Source: JADCCX01 sp051649305
GTDB lineage: Bacteria; Pseudomonadota; Alphaproteobacteria; Rhizobiales; Beijerinckiaceae
DNA: 64,000 bases
Assembly (NCBI GenBank): GCA_051649305.1
Contig: JBOFGV010000125.1
Coordinates: 1-64,000, forward strand
Direction: 5' to 3'
Shown here piece after piece: positions 35,454 through 44,637 of the stretch. How positions within the stretch are numbered: position 1 is the first letter of the stretch; each line of letters begins with the position of its first letter. The position numbers and the translations under genes were made by a program. Under the pieces are notes generated by a model. That model was not told the DNA's origin, ran no database searches, and worked only from the letters and a program-made list of their open reading frames with translations.

Positions 35454-37166
35454 TCAAAGGCCTGTATTTATCAGACTGGCGATGCGTTCTGCGACCATGA
35501 CTGTCGGAACATTTAGATTGGCACAGGGAATCGTTGGAAGAATTGAGGCATCACAAACGCGCAGTCCCAAAACGCCATGCACACGACCTGATGAATCTGT
35601 GACAGCCATCGTATTGGAAAGCTGACCCATGCGGCAGGTTCCCGATGCGTGCCAGACGCCTGTCACTGAACTTTGCAGATACGCATCGAGGGCGGCCTCG
35701 TCATTGAGCAGATCATCCAGCGATGGGCCTTCATGGGTAAGGGCGCGCATGAGGCTGGCACCATAGGGGCCAGCCATATCAACCAGTACTCCGGCAAGCC
35801 CCGTTGCCAGACGGTTTTTCGTCGTCACCGGACCATACTTACGGGCGCGATCAGAGAGGCGTGCGGGCTGCGGATATCCTGCAGCGCCGCTGCCTGCGAT
35901 ATCTTTGGCAAGACCTGCAATCGTGTGGAAAGCATCGCGCAAACGGATCAGATCCCGCTCGTCGGATAACAGCCGCATATCAATGAGAGGAGGCTGGTCA
36001 ATATCGGGATCAAGTTCTACGTAGCCCCGGCTGTAGCTCTTGTTGACCCAGAAGGCCAAAGCACCCATGCGCTTGCCCACGCCATGCCAGGCTGAGCGCC
36101 CCATGATGCCAAGGTGCATGTCACCTGCAGGACATCCTTCCAAGCCAGAAGAGAAGCGCCAGACTGCCGGGATGTGATGGGCGTTGTCATGCCGCATGCG
36201 GCTCTGGTGCGGCAGGTAAAGGGCGACACCGGCGTAGGGGTGCTCCATGAGATTTTGCCCAACGCCTGCAAGATGTTTGACAGGGTTTATGCCGCGCTCT
36301 TTCAGGTGCGCAGAAGGGCCAATGCCGGAGCGCATCAGCAGCGCAGGTGTCTGCAACGCACCGGCTGAAACGATGACTTCTCTCGCGCGTACCGGCACCT
36401 CTGCCGCGCCCAGATTGAGCATGACCCCTGTCACGCTCTGCTCTGCCGTGATCAGTCTGGAAACAGAAACACCTGTTATAACAGTGAGATTAGGGCGTTT
36501 CCGCACATCTTGAGTCAGCCATGCTAGCGAAGTTGGAACCCGCTGAAGCTTCTCATCAAGGTTCACGGCCTGCGCAAAGACCCCGTCCCGCCATTCGCCG
36601 TTTTGATCCGCATGTTCGTGAATGCCACGCTGGCTAAGCACATTGACGGCGGCATTCACAAAGCCCGAGCGCCAGATATCAGGCACCGCACGGATAGGCA
36701 ATGGACCATCCCTGCCATGCAGAGGGCCGTCCACTTCCAGATGTCTTTCAAGCTTGCTGAAAAAAGGCAGAACGTTGTCCCAGTTCCAGCCATCTGCGCC
36801 GTGGGCTTCCCATTCGTCATAGTCGGCTGGTGAGCCGCGGTTGGCACCAATGCCGTTGATTGCAGAACCACCGCCAAGGACGCGCCCTTGCGAATAAGGC
36901 ACTGCCTTTCGCTGTGCAGCATCGTTGCCTCCGGTTCCGCCCATTTTCACTTTCAAGTTTGTGTAGGTGAGGGCGGGGTCAAAATAGGCAATGCCGGGAT
37001 AGGCGGCGGCCACCTGGGGCGGCAGGTTCTGTGCTGAAATATCCTGTCCAGCCTCGATCAGAAGCACTTCGCGCGATGGTCTTTCAGACAGGCGAGCGGC
37101 CAGAACACAGCCAGCCGAGCCGCCACCAACGATGATCACATCAAAAGGTTTTTGAGGAATCTGCAT
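35454..37166 (-). CDS. GMC-family FAD-dependent oxidoreductase
   Basis: 570 residues of the glucose-methanol-choline oxidoreductase family. N-terminal ADP-binding VIIVGGGSAGCVLAARL (9-25), GMC signature GRVLGGGSAINGIGANRG, second signature SAGALQTPALLMRSGIG and the C-terminal active-site VWHASGTCRMG with its catalytic His. Closest in character to choline/alcohol dehydrogenases; the real substrate is unknown. Divergent, with overlapping 5' regions, from a peptide-type ABC importer that may supply it. Confidence 0.9.
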   Translation of the reverse strand: MQIPQKPFDVIIVGGGSAGCVLAARLSERPSREVLLIEAGQDISAQNLPPQVAAAYPGIAYFDPALTYTNLKVKMGGTGGNDAAQRKAVPYSQGRVLGGGSAINGIGANRGSPADYDEWEAHGADGWNWDNVLPFFSKLERHLEVDGPLHGRDGPLPIRAVPDIWRSGFVNAAVNVLSQRGIHEHADQNGEWRDGVFAQAVNLDEKLQRVPTSLAWLTQDVRKRPNLTVITGVSVSRLITAEQSVTGVMLNLGAAEVPVRAREVIVSAGALQTPALLMRSGIGPSAHLKERGINPVKHLAGVGQNLMEHPYAGVALYLPHQSRMRHDNAHHIPAVWRFSSGLEGCPAGDMHLGIMGRSAWHGVGKRMGALAFWVNKSYSRGYVELDPDIDQPPLIDMRLLSDERDLIRLRDAFHTIAGLAKDIAGSGAAGYPQPARLSDRARKYGPVTTKNRLATGLAGVLVDMAGPYGASLMRALTHEGPSLDDLLNDEAALDAYLQSSVTGVWHASGTCRMGQLSNTMAVTDSSGRVHGVLGLRVCDASILPTIPCANLNVPTVMVAERIASLINTGL

Positions 37167-37241
37167 GCATCAGCATCGCAGCGCTTGCATCGAAGGGAAA
37201 GTCCAGTTCTATTGATGCCAGTATTTTTCTGGGAGGAAGAC

Positions 37242-38852
37242 ATGACTGTTTCGAAAACAACCAGCCGCCGGACAATCACCAAGGGGTTGGCTGCTGCTCT
37301 GATCGCCACACCTTTTGGCACCATGACGCGCAGCGCATGGGCGCAGGCGCGCCGCACCGGCACATTGACATCGCTGATTACGCCGGAACCACCCATCCTC
37401 ATTCTGGGGGTCAACAATCAGGGGCCAACACTGATTGTTGCCAGCAAGATCTTTGAAGGACTGCTGACCTACTCCCAGAAACTGGAGCCGATGCCCGGTC
37501 TGGCCAAGAGCTTCTCGTTGGCAGCTGACAACGTAACCTACACCTTCAATCTGCAAACTGGCGTGACATGGCATGACGGCAAGCCGTTCTCGGCGGAAGA
37601 CGTGGTCTTCTCGATCATGAACTTCCACATGGAGCTCTCGCCACGCTCGCGCGCGATTTTCCAGCGTATTGAGAGCTGCACTGCCAAGGATGCAAACACC
37701 GTTGAGCTGAAGCTGAAAGCGCCGTTCCAGCCTTTCCTGCTGATGTTTGACTCCACCACCTGCGCCATCATGCCCAAGCATATTTACGGCGGGCAGGATG
37801 CTGCAGCCATGCGCAACAACCCTGCCAACCAGACGCCGGTTGGCACAGGGCCGTTCAAGTTGGGTGAGTGGCAGCGGGGCAACTTCATCAAGCTCGTGAA
37901 AAACGACAAATATTGGCAGGTGGGCAAGCCTGCGCTCGATGAGGTGATCTACCGTGTGATCCCGGATTCAAACCTGCGTGGTGTAGCGCTGCAAACCGGT
38001 CAGGTTCAGCTCACAGGCTTCAACGACATCGAGGCTTTTGATGTGCCGCGCTACAAGGCTGAGCCAAATCTGGAAGTGAACCTTGGCGGCTGGGAATATT
38101 TTGGCCCGCTATCATGGATTGAGCTCAACCACCGCTCCAAGCCGCTGGATAACCCCAAGGTGCGCCGTGCGCTGTCCATGCTGATTGATCGCAACTTCAT
38201 CCTCAACCGCCTCTGGTTTGGTGTCGGCAAGGCCGCGACCAGCCCTATCAGCTCGGCCACCAAGTTCCACGATGCATCGGTGAAGTTGCCGGCCTTTGAT
38301 GAAAAAGCTGCAGCAGCCTTGCTGGATGAAGCTGGTCACAAGGCCGGTGCTGATGGCACACGCTTTGAACTCAAATTCATGCCGCTGCCTTACGGTGAAA
38401 TCTGGAACCGCTTGGGTGAATACATCCGCCAGCAGTTTGCCAAGGTCGGCATCAAGCTGGTGGCTGAGGCTGTTGATGCCGCCACATGGGCGCGCAAGCT
38501 GGGCCAGTGGGAATATGATGTGACGATCAACTTCGTCTACCAGTGGGGCGACCCGACACTGGGCGTGGAGCGCACCTATGTCTCCACAAACATCCAGAAG
38601 GTGCCTTTTACCAACACGGCTGGCTACACCAACCCGAAGGTGGATGAACTCTTCAAGACGGCGCGCGAGAACCCTGATCCTGCCGTGCGCGCCAAGGCTT
38701 TCTCGGATGTGCAGAACGTCATCGTTGAGGACATGCCATTGATCTGGCTGCTGGAGCTTTCGTTCCCGACCATCCATGACAAGCGATTGAAGAATGTCGT
38801 GGCGGGAGCCACCGGCATTCACATGAACTTTGCTGATGTGAGCTTTACCTGA
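37242..38852 (+). CDS. Peptide/opine-type ABC transporter solute-binding protein
   Basis: 536 residues, family 5 extracellular binding protein (DppA/OppA type). The N-terminus has a twin-arginine-like motif TSRRTITKG and hydrophobic stretch ending near AWAQ (about residue 35), so export may be through Tat. Family segments include YTFNLQTGVTWHDGKPFSA and NPKVRRALSMLIDRNFI. A strong GGGAGGAAG precedes ATG 37242. Ligands of this family range from peptides to sugars and opines. First gene of a four-gene importer operon; a hairpin separates it from the permeases. Confidence 0.92.
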   Translation: MTVSKTTSRRTITKGLAAALIATPFGTMTRSAWAQARRTGTLTSLITPEPPILILGVNNQGPTLIVASKIFEGLLTYSQKLEPMPGLAKSFSLAADNVTYTFNLQTGVTWHDGKPFSAEDVVFSIMNFHMELSPRSRAIFQRIESCTAKDANTVELKLKAPFQPFLLMFDSTTCAIMPKHIYGGQDAAAMRNNPANQTPVGTGPFKLGEWQRGNFIKLVKNDKYWQVGKPALDEVIYRVIPDSNLRGVALQTGQVQLTGFNDIEAFDVPRYKAEPNLEVNLGGWEYFGPLSWIELNHRSKPLDNPKVRRALSMLIDRNFILNRLWFGVGKAATSPISSATKFHDASVKLPAFDEKAAAALLDEAGHKAGADGTRFELKFMPLPYGEIWNRLGEYIRQQFAKVGIKLVAEAVDAATWARKLGQWEYDVTINFVYQWGDPTLGVERTYVSTNIQKVPFTNTAGYTNPKVDELFKTARENPDPAVRAKAFSDVQNVIVEDMPLIWLLELSFPTIHDKRLKNVVAGATGIHMNFADVSFT

Positions 38853-38871
38853 TGGGTGAAGCAGGCAAGCG

Positions 38872-38896
38872 CTCCCTCTCCCCAGTGGAGAGGGAG
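38872..38896. repeat. Intercistronic hairpin in the ABC operon
   Basis: CTCCCTCTCC (38872-38881) pairs perfectly with GGAGAGGGAG (38887-38896) around a 5-base loop. No T-run follows, so it is less likely a terminator than an element stabilising the upstream binding-protein mRNA, which is commonly needed in excess over permeases. The C-rich arms resemble the palindromes at 54335-54457 and 57203-57221. Confidence 0.6.
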
Positions 38897-38907
38897 GGAA
38901 TGGCACT

Positions 38908-39894
38908 ATGACCCTTTCCGCATTTCTGGCCTTTCTTGGCCGACGCCTTATCAAGGCGTTTGGTGTGGTGCTGGGCGTCGTTATCCTCGCCTTTTTCATT
39001 GTGCGTCTGGCACCGGGTGATCCCGCCAGTGTGATTGCTGGACAGTCTGGCGCGGCCGATGCTGTCTTTATGGCACAATTGCGCGAGCAGTTCGGTCTCG
39101 ATCGGCCTTTGTTCGTCCAGCTTTGGATCTATCTCAAGGGCGTCGCTGTCTTTGATTTCGGATATTCGCACCGCGTGCAGCGCTCGGTCCTCAGCATGAT
39201 CAGCGAACGCTTGCCTGCGACAGTTTTGTTGACCGGCGCAGCCTTCGTTTTTGCGCTTGCGGCAGGCATTTCGCTGGGTGCCTTGGCGGCGCGGAAAGTG
39301 GGGACTGCGACTGACAGCCTTGTCACTGTGCTGGCGCTGACCTTCTACGCCACGCCTATTTTCTGGGTGGGGCTGATCTTCATTCTTGTCTTTTCTGTCT
39401 GGCTGAACTGGCTGCCTGCGCTTGGTATGTTCAGCATCAGCGCCAACTACACCGGCCTTGCAGCGGTGCTTGATGTGCTGCGCCATCTCCTGCTTCCGGC
39501 TTTGACCCTCGGTTTGTTTTACATGGCGCTTTATGCCCGGCTCACGCGCTCGGCAATGCTTGAAGTCGCCAGCCAGGATTTTGTGCGCACAGCCCGCGCC
39601 AAGGGCCTGCAGGAAGGGCCGATCATGCGTCGGCACATCCTGCGCAATGCCATTCTTCCGGTCATTGGTTTCGCCGGTGTGCAGGCGGGGCAACTGGTCG
39701 GCGGGTCCATTCTGGTGGAAACCGTGTTCTCATGGCCGGGCGTTGGGCGGTTGGCTTTCGAAGCGTTGCTGGCGCGCGACTACAACCTGCTGCTCGGCGT
39801 CTTCATTGTCACATCGGCATTGGCCGTCATCATCAACCTTATTACGGATGTGGTCTCTGCCCTGATTGATCCACGCATCGAGGTGGAGGGATGA
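38908..39894 (+). CDS. ABC transporter permease (DppB type)
   Basis: 328 residues, six membrane helices, opening with the DppB hallmark RLAPGDPASVIAGQ and the long first periplasmic loop; the EAA coupling loop ARAKGLQEGPIMRRHILRNAILP is intact. Ends ATGA-overlapping the next permease gene, with which it forms the transmembrane pore. Confidence 0.94.
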   Translation: MTLSAFLAFLGRRLIKAFGVVLGVVILAFFIVRLAPGDPASVIAGQSGAADAVFMAQLREQFGLDRPLFVQLWIYLKGVAVFDFGYSHRVQRSVLSMISERLPATVLLTGAAFVFALAAGISLGALAARKVGTATDSLVTVLALTFYATPIFWVGLIFILVFSVWLNWLPALGMFSISANYTGLAAVLDVLRHLLLPALTLGLFYMALYARLTRSAMLEVASQDFVRTARAKGLQEGPIMRRHILRNAILPVIGFAGVQAGQLVGGSILVETVFSWPGVGRLAFEALLARDYNLLLGVFIVTSALAVIINLITDVVSALIDPRIEVEG

Positions 39895-40730
39895 GCGGCT
39901 TCTGGAAACGCTTTGCCAAGAACCGTGGCGCGGTCATCGGCTGCATCATCTTTGCCGCTGTGCTGCTGCTGGCGATCTTTGCGCCGTTGATTGCGCCGGG
40001 CGATCCATGGCGGATGGCTGGCCCGCCGCGCACCGATGCCTTCGATCCTGAACACTGGCTCGGCACAGACATGCTGGGCCGCGATGTCTGGGGCACGATT
40101 GTGCACGGCGCGCGGGTGTCGCTGATCGTCGGCGGCGGGGCGACATTAGCCGCGCTGCTGATTGGTGTCACCCTTGGCGCTGTCTCAGGCTATGCCGGCG
40201 GCTGGGTTGATGATGTGCTGATGCGTTTCACAGAATTCTTCCAGTCGATCCCGAGTTTTATTCTGGCGCTGTTGATTGTGGCGATCTTCCAGCCCTCGGT
40301 TGCTTCCATCGTAGCTGCTGTGGCCATCGTTTCATGGCCGCCTGTCGCGCGTGTGGTGCGCGGCGAGTTTCTGTCGCTGCGCAACCGCGAGTTTGTGCAG
40401 GCCGCTGTTGTCATGGGGCAGGGGACATTCCGCATTATCTTTGGTCAGATTTTGCCCAATGCACTTTCGCCGATTGTGGTGCTGTCGTCCTTCATGGTGG
40501 CGACAGCCATTCTTCTCGAAGCCGCCTTGTCCTTCCTTGGTCTGGGTGACCCCAATGTCATGAGCTGGGGCTTCATGATTGGTTCCGGCCGTTCCACCAT
40601 CCGCATCGCATGGTGGACCAGCGTCTTCCCCGGCATTGCACTTTTCCTCACAGTGCTGTCGCTCAACTTGATTGGCGAAGGCATATCAGACGCCATGAAC
40701 CCACGCCTGCATGACAGGGGCGAGGCATGA
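39891..40730 (+). CDS. ABC transporter permease (DppC type)
   Basis: 279 residues, six helices. The N-terminal WKRFAKNRGAVIGCIIF and HWLGTDMLGRDVW segment are typical of DppC/OppC; EAA loop near FVQAAVVMGQGTFRIIFGQILPNAL. Overlaps dppB-like and the ATPase gene by 4 bp at each end, so the three are translationally coupled. Confidence 0.94.
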   Translation: MSGFWKRFAKNRGAVIGCIIFAAVLLLAIFAPLIAPGDPWRMAGPPRTDAFDPEHWLGTDMLGRDVWGTIVHGARVSLIVGGGATLAALLIGVTLGAVSGYAGGWVDDVLMRFTEFFQSIPSFILALLIVAIFQPSVASIVAAVAIVSWPPVARVVRGEFLSLRNREFVQAAVVMGQGTFRIIFGQILPNALSPIVVLSSFMVATAILLEAALSFLGLGDPNVMSWGFMIGSGRSTIRIAWWTSVFPGIALFLTVLSLNLIGEGISDAMNPRLHDRGEA

Positions 40731-42337
40731 GTTCGCCATTGCTGAGCGTTGAAAATCTGACGGTCGCTCTGCCCGCAGGCGGGGATCGTCCGCATGCGGT
40801 TGAGGACATCACCTTCACATTGGCGGCGGGAGAAATTCTCTGCATCGTCGGTGAATCCGGTTCCGGTAAATCGATCTCAGCCTCAGCCATCATGGGCCTG
40901 CTGCCCAAGCAATTGCCTGCCACTTCAGGACGCATTGTGCTGGAAGGGCAGGATCTGCTGAAACTTTCGAAAGATGAAATGCGCGGTGTGCGCGGACGGC
41001 GCGTTGCCATGATCTTTCAGGAGCCGATGACGGCGCTGAACCCTATCATGCCAGTCGGCAAGCAGATTGCCGAGGTCATGGAAGCACATGGCGAGGGCAA
41101 TGAAGTTACCCGCCGTGCCCGTGCCATCGAGCTTCTCACAGAGGTTGGTATTCCATCGCCGGAGCAAACGGTGGATGCCTATCCTTTCCGGCTTTCCGGT
41201 GGTCAACGCCAGCGCGTGATGATTGCCATGGCGCTGGCTCTGCGCCCATCCATCCTGATTTGCGATGAGCCAACCACAGCGCTCGATGTGACGACGCAGG
41301 CGCAGATTTTGGCCCTTGTACGCGACCTGCAGAAAACACGCGGCACCGGTGTGCTGTTCGTCACCCATGACTTCGGCGTGGTGGCGGAAATTGCCGATCG
41401 TATCGCCGTCATGCAGCATGGGCGTATTGTTGAGATCGGCAAACGAGACGCGCTGCTGGATAACCCGCAGCATCCCTACACCCAGAAACTGATCGCTGCC
41501 GTGCCGCGATTGGCGATGCGCAAGGTGAGCGCCAGTGAGGCAGCACCTTTGCTTCAGATCACCAACGTTTCCAAGACCTATTGGCGCGGCGGATTGTTCT
41601 CGAAGAAGACGCCGGTGCATGCCGTGAAGGACGCAAGTCTCACCCTTGCCAAAGGCGAAACACTGGCACTGGTGGGCGAAAGTGGTTCTGGCAAATCAAC
41701 GCTCGCGCGCTGTGTGGTGCGTCTGTTTGATCCGACATCAGGTCACATCCACATCAACGGACGCGAGATAACGGGGCTTTCCGTTGCCGAGATGAAACCA
41801 CTGCGGCGGCAGGTGCAGATGGTGTTTCAGGACCCTTTCGCCTCGCTCAATCCGCGCAAGCGGGTGGGTGAGATCATTGCTGAAGGACCGGTGACGCACG
41901 GCGTCCCACACGCCGGGGCAATGAAAAAGGCGCTGGAGCTTTTGTCTCTCGTCGGACTTGATCCCGCTGTCGCCAGTCGCTTTCCACACGAGTTCTCTGG
42001 CGGTCAACGCCAGCGCATTGGCCTTGCCCGCGCGCTTGCGCTGGAGCCTGAATTGCTGATCGCTGATGAGCCCGTGTCAGCCCTTGATGTTTCTGTGCAG
42101 GCACAGGTGCTTGCGCTGATCGCAGACATGAAAAAGCGACTCAACCTGACCATGCTGTTCATCACGCATGATCTGCGCGTGGCTTCTGAAATTGCGGATC
42201 GCATCGCTGTCATGCGCCATGGCGAGATTGTGGAAATGGGACCGCCGGACCAGATTTTCGGCAATCCGCAGCACGCTTACACCCGCGCTCTTATTGCAGC
42301 TATTCCCGGTGGGGAATGGGAAGCAAAGCGCGCATAG
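40727..42337 (+). CDS. ABC transporter ATP-binding protein, DppD-DppF fusion
   Basis: 536 residues with two complete ATPase halves. The first has Walker A GESGSGKS near 44, signature LSGGQRQRVMIAMAL and Walker B ILICDEPTTALD; the second repeats these (GESGSGKST near 325, FSGGQRQRIGLARAL, LLIADEPVSALD). Each half ends with the oligopeptide-type tail (NPQHPYTQKLIAAVP; NPQHAYTRALIAAIPGG). A single fused chain replaces separate DppD and DppF. Its stop lies 9 bp from the stop of the convergent GT4 gene. Confidence 0.95.
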   Translation: MSSPLLSVENLTVALPAGGDRPHAVEDITFTLAAGEILCIVGESGSGKSISASAIMGLLPKQLPATSGRIVLEGQDLLKLSKDEMRGVRGRRVAMIFQEPMTALNPIMPVGKQIAEVMEAHGEGNEVTRRARAIELLTEVGIPSPEQTVDAYPFRLSGGQRQRVMIAMALALRPSILICDEPTTALDVTTQAQILALVRDLQKTRGTGVLFVTHDFGVVAEIADRIAVMQHGRIVEIGKRDALLDNPQHPYTQKLIAAVPRLAMRKVSASEAAPLLQITNVSKTYWRGGLFSKKTPVHAVKDASLTLAKGETLALVGESGSGKSTLARCVVRLFDPTSGHIHINGREITGLSVAEMKPLRRQVQMVFQDPFASLNPRKRVGEIIAEGPVTHGVPHAGAMKKALELLSLVGLDPAVASRFPHEFSGGQRQRIGLARALALEPELLIADEPVSALDVSVQAQVLALIADMKKRLNLTMLFITHDLRVASEIADRIAVMRHGEIVEMGPPDQIFGNPQHAYTRALIAAIPGGEWEAKRA

Positions 42338-42346
42338 GAATGATGT

Positions 42347-43507
42347 TCAGCCTTGCTTCAAAGCCAGCAACCCTTGCTGGATTCCCTTCAGCATCTGCTT
42401 CTTGCGGGCCTCGGAAAAGGCTGAACCATCTACAGACTGCGTCCGTTCGGCCGCTACATCTCGCGCGAGTTTGGTGATGGCATTGGCAAAGTCAGCGGCA
42501 TTGTCGGCCACAAGGCAGTTGATTGGCAGATCAGAAAAACCGCGCACAGAGGAAAGCGTGGCGACAGATGGTTTGCCTGTCTGGAATGTCTCGATGGTTT
42601 TCAGCTGAATGCCAGTTCCCGTGCGGCTGGTGAGCGCCATCACGCGGCAGGACGCCACGAACTCTGCGGCATCGGGAACGCGCCCGAGAAATTTCACGTT
42701 GGCGTTTGGAGGCTCGATGCCTGCGGGCATGCGGCCTGCCACACCAACCGTGATGCCTTCGCCAAGCAGAGGTGCCACCTCGTCAAGGAACCAGCGCAAG
42801 CCAACAAGGTTCGGCTGCCAGGTCCAGGTGCCAATCAGACCAATGTCATAGGCTGGCGACACGGCAGGCAAGGCATCGGGTGTTGGCAGGATCAACGGCA
42901 GAACGCTGGATTTGTTATCAATATCGACGCCAAATCCCTTGCGGTCTTCCTCGGCAAAGCACCAGACAAAGCGGGCAGCAGCAAGCGTGCGATGTTCGAT
43001 CGCTTCCAGCAACTTGGCTTCCCGCTTGTAGAGTTTTTGCGTGATCCCGGAGGTATGCACGGCATTCTCATGGGCTGATTTATGCTCGACATTGTGCGCC
43101 ACCAGAACGAAAGGCTTATCGTTAAGAAGCGTCGGGAATGCACCGGCCACAGGCGCACTGTTGAGGATGTAGCCATCAAAGGGACCGTAGTTATACAGCA
43201 CTTGTCCAAGCCGCTTTTCGCCATAGGCCGCGATCTTGGTGGAGATGACCGGCAGGCCGCGCCTTATGCTGTCAGCAAGCCAGGTTGCTTTCTGAAAGCG
43301 CGATGCAACGGCGTTCTCAATCGTCATCCGCTTCAGAACAATGACGTTACTTGCCTCGGGCTCGGGATCATCCGGGCGGAGAAAGCCGAACTGGACCACT
43401 TCGCAGCCTGCAGCTTTCAACGTTTCAAGGATAGCCGCATTGGCGATATCAAAGCCTGTGTCAGCGCGACGGGTTGTCAGCAGGGAGGTGATGAAGGCAA
43501 GTCGCAT
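42347..43507 (-). CDS. Glycosyltransferase family 4-like protein
   Basis: 386 residues, GT-B fold. The N-terminal half begins LAFITSLLTTRRADTGFDIANAAIL, and the C-terminal half has LGRVPDAAEFVASCRVMALTSRTGTGIQLKTIETFQTGKPSVAT, the donor-binding region of retaining GT4 enzymes. Acts in the cytoplasm on a nucleotide-sugar donor. It opens the exopolysaccharide cluster and is divergent from the GT2 gene; its sugar and acceptor are unknown. Confidence 0.85.
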   Translation of the reverse strand: MRLAFITSLLTTRRADTGFDIANAAILETLKAAGCEVVQFGFLRPDDPEPEASNVIVLKRMTIENAVASRFQKATWLADSIRRGLPVISTKIAAYGEKRLGQVLYNYGPFDGYILNSAPVAGAFPTLLNDKPFVLVAHNVEHKSAHENAVHTSGITQKLYKREAKLLEAIEHRTLAAARFVWCFAEEDRKGFGVDIDNKSSVLPLILPTPDALPAVSPAYDIGLIGTWTWQPNLVGLRWFLDEVAPLLGEGITVGVAGRMPAGIEPPNANVKFLGRVPDAAEFVASCRVMALTSRTGTGIQLKTIETFQTGKPSVATLSSVRGFSDLPINCLVADNAADFANAITKLARDVAAERTQSVDGSAFSEARKKQMLKGIQQGLLALKQG

Positions 43508-43651
43508 GGAATCATTTCATTGTGGTCTGGAGGACATAGCACACCATTCAATGCTTCCGTCCGGCCTTCTGGCGTAAACCCTAACGGCGTGCGTCTATAG
43601 GAGAAATGCTGCTTTTCGTGTAAATACACTTTATCACGATTGCCGGGCACA

Positions 43652-44635
43652 ATGACTGCATCTCCCATCACACCATATGCTGTATCGCCAGGGCTTGATC
43701 CTGCTTCCGTTCGCATCGCCGTTGTCATTCCCACCTACAAGCGCCCGGAGCATATTGTTCGCACAGTGAATTCTGTGACAGCGCAAGTGACCGAACGCGC
43801 CCATGCGGTTGTTGTGGTTGAGAATGATGCGAAAGGCGGCGAGGGTGCAGCCGCAGCGTCAGGCCTCGTGCAGTCCGGTGCTGCAAGAGGCATCGTCATC
43901 GTCGAGCCGCGTCAGGGAAACTGCAATGCCTACAATGCAGGTTTTGCCGCAGCTTTGGCGATGTTTCCGAACCTCACACACGTCGCCATTATTGACGATG
44001 ATGAGATTGCCACGCCGCATTGGCTGGAAACACTCTGTCAGGCTGCTGCGCAGGGTGCAGACATTGTGGGCGGCCCGCAGCTCCCTGTCTTTGACGACAA
44101 GGAAGGAGCTGCACGCTTTGCCAATCACCCGGTCTTCCGGCCAGCCCATGCCAACAGCGGCAGTGCCGGGTTGATTACCAGTACAGGCAATTGTCTGATG
44201 TCGGTTGATGTTCTCAAGGCCATAGGTGCGCCTTACCTAGATGAGCGGTTTAACTTTCTGGGTGGCGGGGATACCGACTTCTTCACACGCTGCCGCCAGA
44301 AGGGTTTCACCTTTCACTGGGCCAGCGAAGCCGCTGTCACGGAAACCGTTCCGGCAAGGCGCACAGAGCGCAGCTGGATTACAGCGCGATCGCTGCGCAA
44401 TGGTCTGCTTTCCGCTCTCATTCAGCGCAAGCACAGTCCCGGTTTTCTGGGACGGGTGAAGGTTATTCTCAAAAGCCTCGCCCTGCTTCTGGCTTCGCCA
44501 TTCCGCACCATTATGCTATGGCGGGAAACAGGTTCACTATATGCCGGGTCCTATCACATGATGATTGCCGCTGGGCGCTTGCTGGCTGAGTTTGGTTACA
44601 AGATCGAGCAATACCGGGAACCGGAAAAGAACTGA
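43652..44635 (+). CDS. Glycosyltransferase family 2
   Basis: 327 residues. GT-A fold with the nucleotide-binding IAVVIPTYKRPEHIVRTVNSV near residue 25, the metal-binding acidic motif IIDDDEIATPHWLE near 115 and GGGDTDFFTRCRQKG in the acceptor region. C-terminal hydrophobic stretch (LLLASPFRTIMLW) may associate with the membrane. A TTG 12 bases upstream is the alternative start. Two bases before the O-antigen-ligase-like gene, so they form an operon. Confidence 0.88.
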   Translation: MTASPITPYAVSPGLDPASVRIAVVIPTYKRPEHIVRTVNSVTAQVTERAHAVVVVENDAKGGEGAAAASGLVQSGAARGIVIVEPRQGNCNAYNAGFAAALAMFPNLTHVAIIDDDEIATPHWLETLCQAAAQGADIVGGPQLPVFDDKEGAARFANHPVFRPAHANSGSAGLITSTGNCLMSVDVLKAIGAPYLDERFNFLGGGDTDFFTRCRQKGFTFHWASEAAVTETVPARRTERSWITARSLRNGLLSALIQRKHSPGFLGRVKVILKSLALLLASPFRTIMLWRETGSLYAGSYHMMIAAGRLLAEFGYKIEQYREPEKN

Positions 44636-44637
44636 GC

